Below, in pieces: positions 33,823 through 47,118 of a stretch of DNA of 64,000 bases. The stretch is from Hevea brasiliensis (Eukaryota > Streptophyta > Magnoliopsida > Malpighiales > Euphorbiaceae), in NCBI RefSeq assembly GCF_030052815.1, contig NC_079496.1:66763652-66827651 (forward strand), in the 5' to 3' direction. The position numbers were made by a program, and so were the translations under genes. Position 1 is the first letter of the stretch. Every line of letters begins with the position of its first letter. The notes beneath the pieces are model-generated. The model saw only the letters and a program-made list of their open reading frames with translations, did no database searches and was not told the origin of the DNA.

Positions 33823-35593
33823 TATTATCAGAAAATTAATTGCAGAAATAACCAGATTAATTAGTAAATGTATCATGTAATTAACCAAATATGATTATGG
33901 TCTTTTAATCAAATTGGTCCTCCCACTAACTTAGCGAATCCTACACTTCCAAAGTAGAAAACGGAAATCCTAGTTGGATGGATTTCTAGTGGGTGATTGA
34001 ATTCTTATAATTCTATTGATCATCATCAGGTACATCCATTATTAGAATTACAATAAACTATAAGTGAGCAACTCTTTGCCCATCACATCTCATGTGAGGT
34101 TCAATCCTTTACCTAGCCCCTAATGCTCAAAATCTCAGGTACATCCATTATTGACTTATCTTGCATTAGTTAAGTTGATCCCATTGAGCCAGTAATTATG
34201 AAAATAATTTTAATGTCCTCAGGTACATCCAATATTGGCCACTAAACCATTTACATATTTACAACATCTCATGCTTAACAATTATTCTTAAGAAAATCTC
34301 TTAAATAAATTGCATCTTATGCAACTATTTAAAATTTCTTAAAATAATTGCCCCAATGGAGGGCCTATGTTATAATTACTTTAATTATAGCATTTCCAAC
34401 TTAATCATTTGTTTGGAAGATTTTATGGTCATTCTATTTACTATTAAGGTCTCACTTTGCACATTATCCATTTAGCATGCATATATCATATAATTGCATA
34501 CATTCCCATACATCTCATGCATTCATGGATAAGCAGTAAATATGGTATGATCATGGACTTTCTAAGGGATTCAATTCTGAGCCACCAAGAATTGAATCAG
34601 GGCATTCCTAGGTGCATTTCATTCATTCATTTTACAAGAGTTGCTGAAGGAGTACATAATCAACACTTGATCTTGAATTCCTCCCACTGGTCCCACCAAT
34701 GCTCTTGACCTCCTTGAACTTCTTGCAATCCAATATTACATAGTAATCCTTGATATACCAAGGCGAATTTACAAGAACTTAAATAAATGAAATTACAACC
34801 CAAAAATTATTACAAACTTAATAATACATGCCCAAAATAAATTAAAATTAATTAATTAATTTACAATCCCAAAGAAACATAAAAGAAATAAATCCAATCA
34901 CATTGGTCTTTTATAGTCCATGATCATCCATCATGCATATCACTATTTAACAATTAAATAAAACATACATACTTAAATTAAATTGAATATCTCATATTCA
35001 ACTTAAAAATCTAGATTTGAATATGATTCAAATAAATTAAAAAATTCAGATTTGAATCTCATTCAAACAAATTTAAAAATTCAGATTTGAATCACATTCA
35101 AACAACTTCAAAAATTCAGATTTGAATCACATTCAAACATTTTTTAAAAAATCATATTTGAATCACATTCAAACATTTTTTAAAAAATTAGATCTGAATT
35201 TTATTCAATCAATTTTAAAAAATCAGATTTAAATATGATTCAAACAACTTTAAAAATTCATATTTGAATCACATTCAAACAACTTTTAAAATTCAGATTT
35301 GAATCACATTCAAACAATTTTTAAAATTCTGATTTGAATCATAATTTAATTGTGTGATAAAAACTACTAATTAAACACTTTAATTAGTCAAAGAATAGGC
35401 CTTAGATCATACAACAATTGCAGAATTAAAAGCCAAACCTTAAACCACCCATGGAAGCCAAACCATGCGCACCATTGATGGTGTTTTTTCAAGTATGCCG
35501 CCAACTTGCTTTGCAACCAGCAATGAACTCTTGATCTCATGATCAAACACATAATTAAATCATATAATCAACAATCTAAAAGGCAAATATAGT
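33823..35593 (-). other. Copia H leader, non-coding and repeat-rich
   Basis: About 1.77 kb between primer site and gag. It holds the GGTACATCCATTATT motif three times (34028, 34138 and 34220) and the 35-bp hairpin array (35005-35350). No coding frame is supported. Confidence 0.75.
35005..35350 (-). repeat. 35-bp hairpin array, about ten units, in copia leader
   Basis: The units contain CAGATTTGAATCACATTCAA flanked by A-rich runs. TTTGAAT and ATTCAAA are 7-bp arms around CAC. Unit length is 34-36 bp. Units differ by point changes, which suggests an old expansion. Confidence 0.9.
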
Positions 35594-35606
35594 GGCTCTG
35601 ATACCA
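35594..35606 (-). other. Primer binding site of copia H
   Basis: In sense TGGTATCAGAGCC, three bases from the LTR end. It complements initiator methionine tRNA. Confidence 0.92.
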
Positions 35607-35608
35607 AT

Positions 35609-37716
35609 TGTAGGAACAGAAGCGTGAAAAACACAAGTTTATACCATTGAATTCAAAAATTTTCACCTAGGGTCACATGCACCATGCAAGATTTATTTTT
35701 ATCTATTTGATTTCAATGATAAACAACATATTAAAACTCTTTTAATATGTTTTTGGATCTGTATTTGCCATTTAAGATTTTAAAATTAATCAGATTAATT
35801 TTAGAACCCCAGATTAAATCAAGAACGATTACACTAACCTCTTGATGCACTGCAGCGTGTCTGTGCCTTTGAGATTCGTCTTCAGGACACTAGATGTTGT
35901 CCCTCTAGCTTGTCCACACCAAGAACACCTATGGCAGCCCTTGAACAGCTTCTAAAGCCTTTTCTATTAATTAGAAATTCAAGTTCTGCCTTTTAAGAGA
36001 TTAGAGATGTAAACAGGACACTAGAAACAATTTCTAGTGTTCTTAATTCAAGAGATTGATGGCTAATCTCTTTGAATTGATAAGAGACGAAGAAGAAGAG
36101 ATAAAAGCCCTCAAAGTGACGTGACAAAGGAGTGTGGCTGCTGGTTGTGTTTTATTTTCTCATAATAACACTTAAATAGCTAGGTTAACACATTAAACCC
36201 TTGCCACATGTCACCCTTTGATTAGCTCTAGGTTTAAGTGACCCAATCACATTGTGCCAAGTGTCAAACCTATATTTAATCTTGATTTTAATCATCTTAC
36301 ATGATTAAAAAAACATTTGGCAAGCTTATGTGTTATGCTATGTGTCACCATCTCATGGTGCCACGTGTCACACTGCAAAATGACCAAAATGCCCCTGTGT
36401 CTTAATTTTGAGTTCTTAACCCAAAATAATTATTTTCTTCTTCTAATTAATTTATATCAAATATAAATTAATTAATTAATCTCTATTAATTAATTTCTCA
36501 TTAATTAAATTCATATTTAAACACTTTAAATATAAATTTAACTTATATTATACATCCAATAATCTAGATTTGGTTTCAAGTCATGCTAGGGACTTTGCAA
36601 TCTAATTGCAAACCAAACCTATTTAATTAATCAATTTAAACTCTTTAATTAATTAATTAAATCATATTTAATTAGGTGATAACTTGTGTATGTGTGTGAT
36701 TTACTAGGCTCATCACTAATTGGCAATGAGACATGATATCAACTCTTAATATCATCAGAACTCTTTCTTACCATAAATGATTTCTCTAAATCATTTTATG
36801 AACCTCATAGACCATGGTTAACACCTAGCATAGCATGCCATAGCCACCCAATTAGTAATAAGGTTTACCTTAAATGAACCTATAATCGTATGTTACCATG
36901 CACTAGAATCTCTCTGTTACAAAATCCCAACTCAAGCTGGAGTCATGGTTTATGTTAAACTCCATTTGCTATGAATATTATGTTCTCTTTTAATTCCAGT
37001 TCTTGATTAAAAAGATTTTCTCATCAGAAACTCTTTTCTGAATAAATCTATCTGTCCTGGCCAGGAACTTGAAACATCAAGAACAATTAAATGAACATAG
37101 GATTTTATCTCTATTTACTTAGAGGAATAGATTCCATCTTGATCAACACCTACCTCCATATATAACTAGTAGGAGCCAACACATGCCCATATACCCATAC
37201 ACAGTACAAGTATGAAAGTAGTATCAAACTCAAACTACCTATATACAAGATAACTGTGCTATCTCAGGTCTAAAGATTATATGCACTGATATGATTTATG
37301 ACAAAACATTGACAAGAGTAAACTCCATGTGCTTGTCATAAGTGTCACTGGTTCGGCCTACTTATCATTTATAAGTACCTATCATGTTTGTCATATGGCA
37401 TGAGACTCACCATTCCATCTTATTTATATCTCATATAAATAACTTGGGAACAAACATGAATACAATCTTTCTGGATAAGTCATGTCCTTATTATGAAGTA
37501 TCCTTGATTGTGAACCTATTTATGATACTTTGTGCTAGAAATATTGTCACTCATATTCTTAACAACTTAAGAATAATATTTCTAACAAAATATCAATGGA
37601 CCTTTTCTATTACACATAAATATATTATGTAAACGGAAAAGTGGAAATGCCTTTTATTAATAAAAATATGTACAAGATACATACTAAATGATATGCTCTA
37701 GGGCATACTACTAACA
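35609..37716 (-). repeat. 5' LTR of copia H (2108 bp)
   Basis: The plus strand starts TGTAGGAACAGAAGCG and ends CATACTACTAACA. It aligns closely with 28120-30244 over the whole length. Confidence 0.93.
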
Positions 37717-40439
37717 GGATAATAGTTAAATTGGGGTAGCCTTGAGAAGCATGAAAATGGTTAATTTATGCATATAATTGTTAATTAATGGTGCTCAATT
37801 TATGTGATTATAAGTAGTAGAATTTAATTGTAAGAGTACACGTGAGGTTAGCAATGTGAATTTAGGTTTTGAACAATTTTTGAAGAATTGGACAATTGAG
37901 CTTGGAATTGGCAGCCTATAATGTTATGAAATTGTATGTGATTTTATGTAACATATTAATGAAATATGATGGTGTTGAATGGTGGGCAGTTTGTGTAATT
38001 GCCATGGAAGTGTATGTGTAATATAAGTGTTGATGTACATTGAATTTGGGTTGAAGTAAATGTTAAACATTAATGGTACATTGTGTGCATTGAGCACTTG
38101 AGTGTTCTGCCCAAAATGCTTGCTGGAATTTTGTATAATATATATAGAAGTGCCATGATTAAATGTTGAAGTATTGGGAGGAGAAGGAATGTCAAATTGA
38201 AAGTGTAATTGTCTTGTGCAGGTTGTGTGTTGTTGGCAGTACCTAAATTAGGTTATAAGCGTAAAACTGTGAACCCAATTGGTATGAGGCCATTGGGGGG
38301 TGAAACTAGACACCAAATAGGCCAACTTTCATGTAGAAATGTTGCCAAAATTCTGCCCAGAAAGTGACTTGAGAAATGACCAAATCCGGATTAGTAACTT
38401 GAAAGCTTGAAAGTTGACCATTTAGGCAGCAGTTAGTATTTTAGCCATAAATCACTCAAAACAGGTCCAATTGACCTGAAATTTTTACCATGGATAGCTT
38501 AGACCTAGAGCTACAATTCTTATGAAGACAACAATGCCCAAAAAGGGCTAGAACTAAATCAAATAGCTTGCACAAGTTCGGGTACCAAAACTACCAGAAC
38601 TAAAAGTGACCTAAAATTGACCAAATTTTGCACTAAAGGTGCATTCTGTCCAGCTTTAGTAAATTGACATATCTTCGTCTATACAACTCAGAATGACCTG
38701 AAATTTTGCCTCCAATGCAATAAGACATAGAGCTACAATTTTTCTTCTTTAACTAGAAGCTAAAAATCAAGAGAAATAGGACTTTATGCTAGATCAATCT
38801 AGCACACAAAAATTGAGAACTTGACATTTACATACAATGAGGCTTGAAATAATTTGGCAATGAATGCCAACCTGTAAAAATGGTAAATTGTACTATATTG
38901 GTAGCATATTGAAATGTAAAATGTGACATATTGGTAACATTAAAATTTATTCACTTAGAGTGCATCAAAGGTCAATATTATAGGTTGACTAATGAAATGA
39001 ATTGAAGGGATAGTACTGAGAAAATTTAGATATTGAATTTTATTGTTAGAAACAATTTTACTGAGTATTGAAACACTTTATATTGTGTGTTTCAGTTGAA
39101 AAGGATATTGAAAAGCGTAAGGAACAATGAGTCAAGGCCTAGAGGCAACTCAAACCAGGTCTGTGCATAATATTGTTTATATTCACTGCTTTTACTAGAA
39201 ACTTTATTTGGAGAAATGAGTTATGAATAATTTTTTACTGTTTTGGCTTTGGGAATTTTATTTGAGAATTATTGTGTTGCCTACTTTGTAAATGGAAATT
39301 TTGAGATAAAATTTATTTAGTGTTATCAGAGCAAAGTAAGGACGGCGATACGAAACGCCTACGATTCCTGGGAACTCTCACGTGTGAACTCAGGAGCTTG
39401 CAGGGACAGCGATACGCAACTCCTGCAAGTGCTCTGATAGGTACACTATATTCCTCCCTCTTTGACTTGCCAGTCTAAGGTGCGTATGGATGAGTTCTCA
39501 TTAGCTAGCTAGCCACCTCTCTCATTAATTTCGATTAGTGGGGTGAGTTTGCCTTGTCATGGTGTACAACACGGCATGTTCAGAAAAGTTTGTGTCATGA
39601 CCTAAGTTATATTATTGAATGGAAACACTGTGTTATTAAATTGTTTGATTAAATTTGTGTTATATGAGCTTTGAAAATTGTGACATGAAATTGTGAATCA
39701 TTTGAATTGTGAATTGTCGATAAATGTTTTATATACCGCATTTTAAATGGTTATTGTGCACCACTGAGTAAATTTTACTCAGCAATAGCTTTTTCATTGT
39801 TGTCACAAGTAGACAAACAGACAAAGTAGCAGAGTAGACTGCTTGTGCTACACTTTAGGATTTTGCCGGGTATATTGAATATACCACTTCCTTGTAAATA
39901 TTATTGTAATGTATGTGCACTGTATGTATCTATTGTACGTGGTCTTGAGCAGTTGTAAACTAAAGTTATAAATTATTTTGACCTGTAAAAATATTATACT
40001 ATAATTTTCTTATCTCAGCTTTGAAATACTTAGTCATTTTGCATTCTATTTTTTAAACTATTGAAAGTGATGTTGAATTGAGTTTGACTTATGTTTGAGA
40101 AAATTGATTTGTGTTGAGCCATATTGGAGTTTGGGACTGAAACAAATATATTGGAAGTGTTTTCTACAGGTTTTTGAAGAACTGTTTTGCTCCAAATATA
40201 GATCGTACTCTGTCAAAATTTTTATAAAATTTGTGGCTATTTTAGACCTAATATGTGATTTAACTTCGATTAAAAAATTTTGAACACCTGTCAAAAGTGC
40301 TCATCACTGTAAAAAGAAATAAGAAAAGGTTTAAAATCCCTTGTAGTGTATTTAATGGGTTATGAGTAAACGAAGTTTGATAATTTATTAGGTATACTAC
40401 GGGTTCATGTAACATCTTACGGAGGCGTAGGGTGTGACA

Positions 40440-43400
40440 TGAGCACTTTTAACAGGTCTTTAAAATTTTTAATTGAAGTTTAAATGTTAGGTAAAAATTT
40501 TGCTAAATTTTATTTTTCTGCAAATTTTGTAAAAATTTCGACAGAGTGCCGTCTATGATTGAGTAAAACCGAAAATTTTAAACCTGTAAAAAGCACTTCC
40601 AATGATTTTCCAATCACAATCCCCCAAACTCCATTATATCAATAAATTTCAAATCAACACAATTCAACTAAAATTTTCACAATTCACAATATTTCAAAAC
40701 AATTAATTAAACTCATCTACATTGCATTTAAAATAATTAATTTACATTCACAAGGTTCATTTACAATCATCAAATCCAAAAATAATACTATTAGAAATTT
40801 ATTGTACAACTGCTCAAGACCCATTTACAAAACATACATCTAGTCATATACATTAAAATAAATATGTACAAAAGGGTATAAATTAATACCCGAAAAAAAT
40901 CCAAAAGTGAAGTACTTTCGATCCTTAGCAGCTTACTCGACTGTTTTACTAATCTCTCTACCTGCAATAGCAACGAAAAGCCATCGCCAAGTACAATTAC
41001 TCAATGGTGCACAACATAACAAAATACCAATTTATGCATATATTAAATCATGATTAGTCCAAACACAGTATTAGAATTGATAAACAGATACAAAACATAA
41101 TTTAGAATTTTAATCAAAGAAATTTTCACTTCAGAAGCCATAAAACAATTTTTACAAAATTACACAGTCTTATCATGCCATCAATATATTTTTCATCTCA
41201 ATAGCCAAAGGCTTATAAGGAATACCAAGGCTAGCTAGCTCAAATCTATGGGTACCCATTCAAATTTCTTCCTCTACTGGCACACATCTCAACACTTTAG
41301 CCAGAGAGGGAATACAAAACCAATTCCTCCCACTAGTCAAGCTAGTAAGGCATTCAGACATTTGGTCATGGCACTATGGTTTCAAACTATTTTAACAATT
41401 TTCTAAACATTCAAATGTTAACTATTCACATATAATTTATTTTCTCAACATTTTGGGTCAATAACACATTTTTCCTTTCAATCACATTTTTCAGTATAAA
41501 TAAAGTCACAATTTAATTTTCATAACTTATTCAACACAATTTACGAAAAGAATATTTAAAAAGAGATCATATATTGTGCACAAACCTCTCATGAGTCGTC
41601 TCTTGGCCTTAACTCGGTGTTTTCTTTTCTTTCACAGTATCCTTTCCAACTGAAATACACTATTTATAGTGTTTCAGTATCACAACTTATAATAATTTCA
41701 ATAATAAATTTTTATGTCTACTTAATTGTACCCCTAGATTTGCTTAAAATATCACTCCTTAAACTTTGTATTTTAGGGTTACTATTTATGGCACTATTTA
41801 AGGCAAAATATTGACTTTCTCATGCTTAATAGGTATGTGAATTCTAATTACACCCATATACTACATTTTGAGTAGCTAATTTTTTGGTCTTGGTTTCCAT
41901 TTCAATTTCTAGGTCTCCTAAGAGAAATTTCAATTTTTCAGTTTTGGTCCCTTGTGTTCCACTATTCCATTGGTCTAGTTACTGTGGAAATTTTTCTAAG
42001 TGTTCTTCATCAAAGTTGTTCCTTATTGTTTCTAGTTTATTTTCCTTTTTGAATCACTCCATTTGGAGTTTTTTAGCCAAAGAAATGGACATTTTCCTAA
42101 GGCTAGTAGGATTGATTCAATCCAGATTTTCAGGGCACTTTATTGGTTCTGGTAGTTTTGGTGTGCTGATTGCAGCTCACTTTTTGGATAGGTTATGATC
42201 AGAATTTGGGTTTGTATTCTTCATAAAAGTTGTAGTGCTATGTCTCAGATTTCCATCAGTATAAAATTCAGGTCATTTGGACCTTCCTACACCAAGTTAT
42301 GGCCACTGTTCATTTGGTCATTTTTGTACAGTGGCAGTGCACACTACCCAGATTTGACCTAATTGTTCACTACCTTAATGACATTTTCTGGGCATGGTTT
42401 CTCCATGAAAATTGTGTCATTATGTGTATACTTTCATATCCAATTGCCTCATACCAATTGGGGTGGCATAATTATAGTTTGGTCCATAAAAAGGACCTAG
42501 GTCATACTGCCAAAAATTGACCCTTCTCCAATCCGAATTACATTGCACTTCTAATCACTCCAACACATCTCATCTGGTCCCATTTGACCATTTTAAGTCT
42601 TCATTAGGTCCTATTACATTAATTATCAATTTTCTCCAAATTTTCCCTTTAAACTTGTTGGCTCAAGAACCCTAGTTTTGCAACTTATTCAATTTATGCA
42701 ATTTTAGTGTCTAAACATTCTCTACACACTTAATTCAACTTAATAACACTTTTAATTGCATCAAAATCATGCAAACCCTAGTTCACTACATGTTGGCTGA
42801 AATTCCATTAGTGGTCTACATGCTTGATTTTGTTTCAATTTTTCACAATTTCTAGTGTAATTCAACTACTTAATTATGAATTTAAACATAAAATTGAAAA
42901 CTAACCACTAACCTCTTTTTTTTAATTTCTCCTTCTTCAGATCTCCTTTCTTTCCTCTTCTTTTTGTTGTCAATTGTTTTACCAAGCTTCAAAAACAAGG
43001 TTTAATAAGGGAATTTGTGGAATTTATGGTTAGTTTTGAAGTTTAAGAAGCTTAAGAGTAAGCTTCCATGGAGGTTTTAGTGAGAGAGATTTTGGGAGAG
43101 AGAGGGCCGGCCATATGGTGAAGAAGAAATGAAAATTTCTTTTACTTTTTTTTTTAGCCCTTTAATTGACTTAGTCAAATAGCATAATTAAATGGTAATT
43201 ATTTATGAGGTAATGCTTAGGTCATGTAGGTGATATCATTATTCTAATTTTCTTTTCTTTTTCTTTTTCCTTTATTTTTCCATAGCTTCTTAATTTAATT
43301 CTATATTTCAAAATTTTCATTTTTCAGATTTTATTGGACAGTTAGGTCATGAGTCACGTCTAGGGGTGAATTGACCAATTTGCCCCTCCCGATCTGATCT

Positions 43401-43788
43401 AGTTTTCAAGTAATTCAATATTTCTTCCGAAGCTCTGACCTAATTATTTGACCTACTTATCAACTCTTTTCTGTGATTTTCTCTTTTCCATTAACTTTGC
43501 CATAGTCCTTAGGACTGCGGTGTCACAATTTCTAGTTTAAAATTAGGATTACAGTTGACCTCGGAGTCACTTCCCGGTAAGGTCACCCATCGCTGTGACC
43601 CCGGCTTATTTAACTTTTTTATGCTTTGTTTTTCTTATTTATACCTTACCATCTGGTAATTACTATTTATTTTCATTCAAGGCTTTTCTAAGTGTCTTAA
43701 ACATGATTCTATTCCTCTTAATTGCCCGAACCGATATTGGTCACCAAAACAGTAAAATATACCAGGCTATGCATATAGGGGTGTTACA
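40440..43788 (-). repeat. C 3' LTR, right fragment
   Basis: It resumes after the TGAGC duplication and runs to GGGGTGTTACA. It matches G's LTR (47119-50551) in layout. Features are a mutated CGACAGAGTGCCG hairpin near 40537, a weakened AGTA/TACT palindrome near 40990, the putative acceptor near 41650, a possible donor GTTAGT near 42907-42912, the leader hairpin (43574-43603) and the TATA box (43636-43643). Confidence 0.88.
43574..43643 (-). promoter_or_regulatory. TATA box and leader hairpin, C LTR
   Basis: In sense TATAAATA precedes AAATAAGCCGGGGTCAC, the loop AGCGATGG and GTGACCTTACCGG. The inner stem GGTCAC/GTGACC is perfect. The outer CCGG/CCGG replaces CCGA/TCGG of B and G. Confidence 0.55.
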
Positions 43789-45319
43789 ATTCTCTCCCCT
43801 TTAAAATAAATTTTGTCTTGAAATTTTACCTGATATCAGTCTCTGAACAGCTGTGGGTGCTATTTCCTCATGTCCTCTTCTCGTTCCCAAGTAGCCTCTC
43901 GGGCTGAGTGATGGTTCCACAACACTTTCACCAAAAGTATCTGCTTGTTTCTCAGCTGCTTCACCTCATATGCTAGAATCTCTATGGGTTCTTCCTCATA
44001 TAAAAGATCTAGATTCACCTCAATTTCTTCTATTGGTAATACATGAGATGGGTCAGATCTATACCTCCTCAACATGGATATATGGAAGACATTATGCATC
44101 TTCTCCGACTCTGGAGGTAGTGCCAATCGGTATGCCAAAGGACCCACTCTTTCCAGAACCTCATATGGTCCAATGAAGAAAGGACTCAGTTCCCCTTTCT
44201 GCCAATTCTCATAATTTTCTTTCAAGGGGAATCCTTGAGGAATACTTTATCACCCACTGCATATTCAATATCTCTCCTCTTCAGATCGATGTAGGACTTC
44301 TGACGGTCTGCTATAGCCTTGAGGCAATCTCTGATCAGTCAGATTTTCTCCTCTATTTGCTGAACAATTTTTGGCTCAATCATCTTTCTTTCACCTACTT
44401 CATCCCAGCACAAAGGAGTTTTGCACTTTCTGCCATACAAAGATTCATATGGAAGCATCCAATGTTTGATTGGTAGCTATTATTGTAAGCAAATTCAATC
44501 AGAGGCAAGTGTGTGTCCCAAATACCTTCAAACTCAATTACACAAGCCCATAGCATATCCTCCAATATCTGAATTACCAGCTCAAACTGGCCATCTGTCT
44601 ATGGATGGAATGCCGTGCTGAAGTTCAATCTAGTTCCTAGGGCTCTTTGAAGACTGCCCCATAATCTAAAAGTGAACGTAGGATCTCTGTCAGATACAAT
44701 CGATACTGGCACCCCATGTAGCCTTATAATCTTATCTATGTATAATTTGGCCAATTTCTCTAAGCTATAGCCCATCCGGACTAACAAAAAATGAGTAGAC
44801 TTGGTTAATCTGTCCACTATGACCTATACTGCATCATGGCTCTTCTGTGTCCTCGAAAGTCCCATCACAAAATCCATAGTTATTCATTCCCATTTCCATT
44901 CAGGTACTAGCAATGGATGTAACAAACTAGCTGGTACTTGATGTTCTGCCTTCACTTACTGATAAGTTAGGCATTTGGAGATAAAATCAGCTACATCCAT
45001 TTTCATACCCATCCACCAATAATGCTCTTTTAGCCCTCTGTACATCTTAGTGCCACCAGGGTGCATAGCAAAAGGAGACTCATGGGCTTCCTTCATAATG
45101 ATCTGTCTCAAGTCAATATCCTTAGGAACGCACATTCTGCCCCAGTGTAGCAGTAGACCATCATCTCTCACTGGGAACTCAGGTTTCTTGCCCTGCCAGA
45201 CTTCTTTTAGTAGTTTCTGATATTTCTCATCGTTCTGAGCAACCATTCTAATCTAATCAATCAACACTGGTTTACATGCCATGCAACTACTGTCTGTCCC
45301 TCTTCATTAATCTTCAAAC
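43789..45319 (-). pseudogene. Element C integrase and chromodomain, 3' part of pol
   Basis: A polypurine tract (plus strand ATTCTCTCCCCTTT) abuts the LTR. The chromodomain-like tail is at 43860-44225 (LRNKQI, LVKVLWNHH, ATWEREEDM). The integrase core lies at 44599-44817 (SIVSDRD) and the HHCC finger at 44956-45246 ([24 protein letters not shown], where the last Cys is Tyr). Stops split the core and the C-terminal region, and the DGQSE motif reads as DGQFE near 44600. There is no intron-like insert at the VIQ/ILEDM boundary. The reading is cut at 45319 by copia F and resumes at 58086. Confidence 0.88.
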
Positions 45320-47118
45320 TATTAGTAGTATGCCCTAGAGCATATCATTTAGTATGTATCTTATACATCTTTTATTAATAAAAGGCATTTTCACTTTTCC
45401 ATTTATATAATATATTTATATGTAATAGAAAGGGTCCATTGATATTTTGTTAGAAATTCTATTCTTAAGTTTTTAAGAATATGAGTGATAGTATTTTCAG
45501 CGCAAAGAGTCATAAATAGGTTCACAATCAAGGATACTTCACAACAAGGACATGACTTATCCAGAAAGATTGTAATCATGTTTGTTCCCAAGTTATTTAT
45601 ATGAGATGTAAATAAGATGGAATGGTGAGTCTCATGCCATATAACAAACATGATAGGTACATATACAGGATAAATAGGTCAAACCAGTGATATTGATGAG
45701 AAGACTCTTGTCAATATATTATCAAAAATCATATTAGTGCATATAATCTTTAGACCTAAGATAGCATAGTTATCTTGTATATAGGTGGTTTGATTTTGAT
45801 ACTGCTTTTATACTTGTACTGTGTATGGGTATATGGGTATGTGTTGGCTCCTACTAGTTATATATGGAGGTAGGTGTTGATCAAGATGGAATCTGTTCCT
45901 CTAAGTAAATAGAGATAAAATCCTAGTGATGTTTCAAGTTCCTGACCAGGACAGATAGATTTATTCATAAAAGAGTTTCTGATGGGAAAATCTTTTTAAT
46001 TAAGAAATGAAATTAAAAGAGAACATAATATTCATAGCAAATGGGGTTTGACATAAACCATGACTCCAGCTCGAATGGGGATTTTGTAACAGAGAGATTC
46101 TAGTGTAAGATAACATATGATTATAGGTTCATTTAAGATAAACTTTATTACTAATTGGGTGGCCATAGCATGCTATGCTAGGTGTTAACCATGGTCTATG
46201 AGGTGCATAAAATGATTTAGAGAAATCATTTATGGTAAGAAAGAGTTCTGATGATATTAAGAGTTGATATAATGTCTCATTGCCAATTAGTGATGAGCCT
46301 AGTAAGTCACACACATACACAAGTAATCACCAAATTAAATATGATTTAATTAATTAATTAAAGATTTTAATTGATTAATTAAATAGGTTTGGTTTGCAAT
46401 TAGATTGCAAAGTCTCTAGCATGGCTTGAAACTAAATCTGGGTTATTGGATGCATAATATAAGTTAAATTTATATTTAAAGTGTTTAAATATGAATTTAA
46501 TTACTGAGAAATTAATTAATAGAGATTAATTAATTAATTTATATTTGATATAAATTGATTAGAAGAAGAGAAATAATTATTTTGGGTTGAGAACTCAAAA
46601 TTAAGACACAGGGGTATTTTGGTCATTTCACAGGGTGACATATGGTACCATGAGATGGTGATATACGACACTATACATAAGCTTTCCATATATCTTTTAA
46701 TCATATAAGATGATCAAAGTAAAGATTAAATATAGGTTTGACACTTGGCATAATGTGATTGGGTCAATTAAACTTAGAGCTAATAAAAAAGTGACATGTG
46801 GCAAGGGTTTTAAGTAGTGACCTAGCTATATAATGTGTTGTTATGAAAAAGAAAATAGCAAGCTGCTATTTCTTCAAAGGTACTGCCACCCAAATGAGTC
46901 TCTTCTTCTCATCTTCTTAATCTCTCATCAATTCAAAGAGATTTGCCAACAATCTCTTAAATTAAAAATACTAGAAATCATTTCTAGTGTCCTGTTTACT
47001 TCTGTAATCTCTCAAAAGACAAAACTTGATTTTCTAATTCATAGAAAAAGCTTTAGAAGCTGTTCAAGGGCTGTCATAGGTGATCTTGGTGTGGACAAGC
47101 TAGAGGGACAACATCTAG
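45320..47118 (+). repeat. 5' LTR of copia F, 3'-truncated (1799 bp)
   Basis: It starts TATTAGTAGTATGCCC and follows the 3' LTR (55987-58080) until ACAACATCTAG, where G's LTR starts. The last 280 bp or so of the LTR are missing. Confidence 0.9.

Larger units (their letters stand above)
28120..37716 (-). mobile_element. Element H: Ty1/copia element, TSD GGATA
   Basis: GGATA flanks it at 28115-28119 and 37717-37721. The LTRs are 28120-30244 (3') and 35609-37716 (5'). Order on the minus strand is primer site, long repeat-rich leader, gag, integrase, RT, RNase H, polypurine tract, which is the copia order (integrase before RT). Protease has been lost by an internal deletion. Several stops and shifts make it inactive, but the LTRs are still very similar to each other, so it is fairly recent. 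Confidence 0.93.
6470..40439 (+). mobile_element. Element A: 34-kb nested gypsy-type insertion, TSD TGAGC
   Basis: A is flanked by TGAGC at 6465-6469 and 40440-40444. Its LTRs are 6470-14342 and 26966-40439; without nested insertions each is about 3.88 kb. A primer site follows the 5' LTR and a polypurine tract precedes the 3' LTR. The internal region has only a decayed gag start, a non-coding spacer and a short integrase tail. Protease, RT, RNase H and most of integrase are absent, so A looks non-autonomous. Nested inside it are solo LTR E, element B and copia element H. The matching target duplication shows that the whole 34 kb derives from a single insertion plus later arrivals. Confidence 0.9.
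26966..40439 (+). repeat. 3' LTR of element A, interrupted by copia element H
   Basis: It starts TGTAACATCC and ends GGGTGTGACA next to the TGAGC duplication. The LTR sequence is 26966-28119 plus 37722-40439. It carries the site that is empty of E (38342-38360) and an uninterrupted counterpart of the H site is seen in the 5' LTR at about 7601-7625. It keeps the hairpin repeat at 39390-39445 and the H4-type palindrome near 39762-39782. Confidence 0.9.

Noticed and set aside
35005..35350. CRISPR-like spacing of repeats
   Set aside because: Unit length equals repeat length, there are no unique spacers, and the array is inside a plant copia leader.
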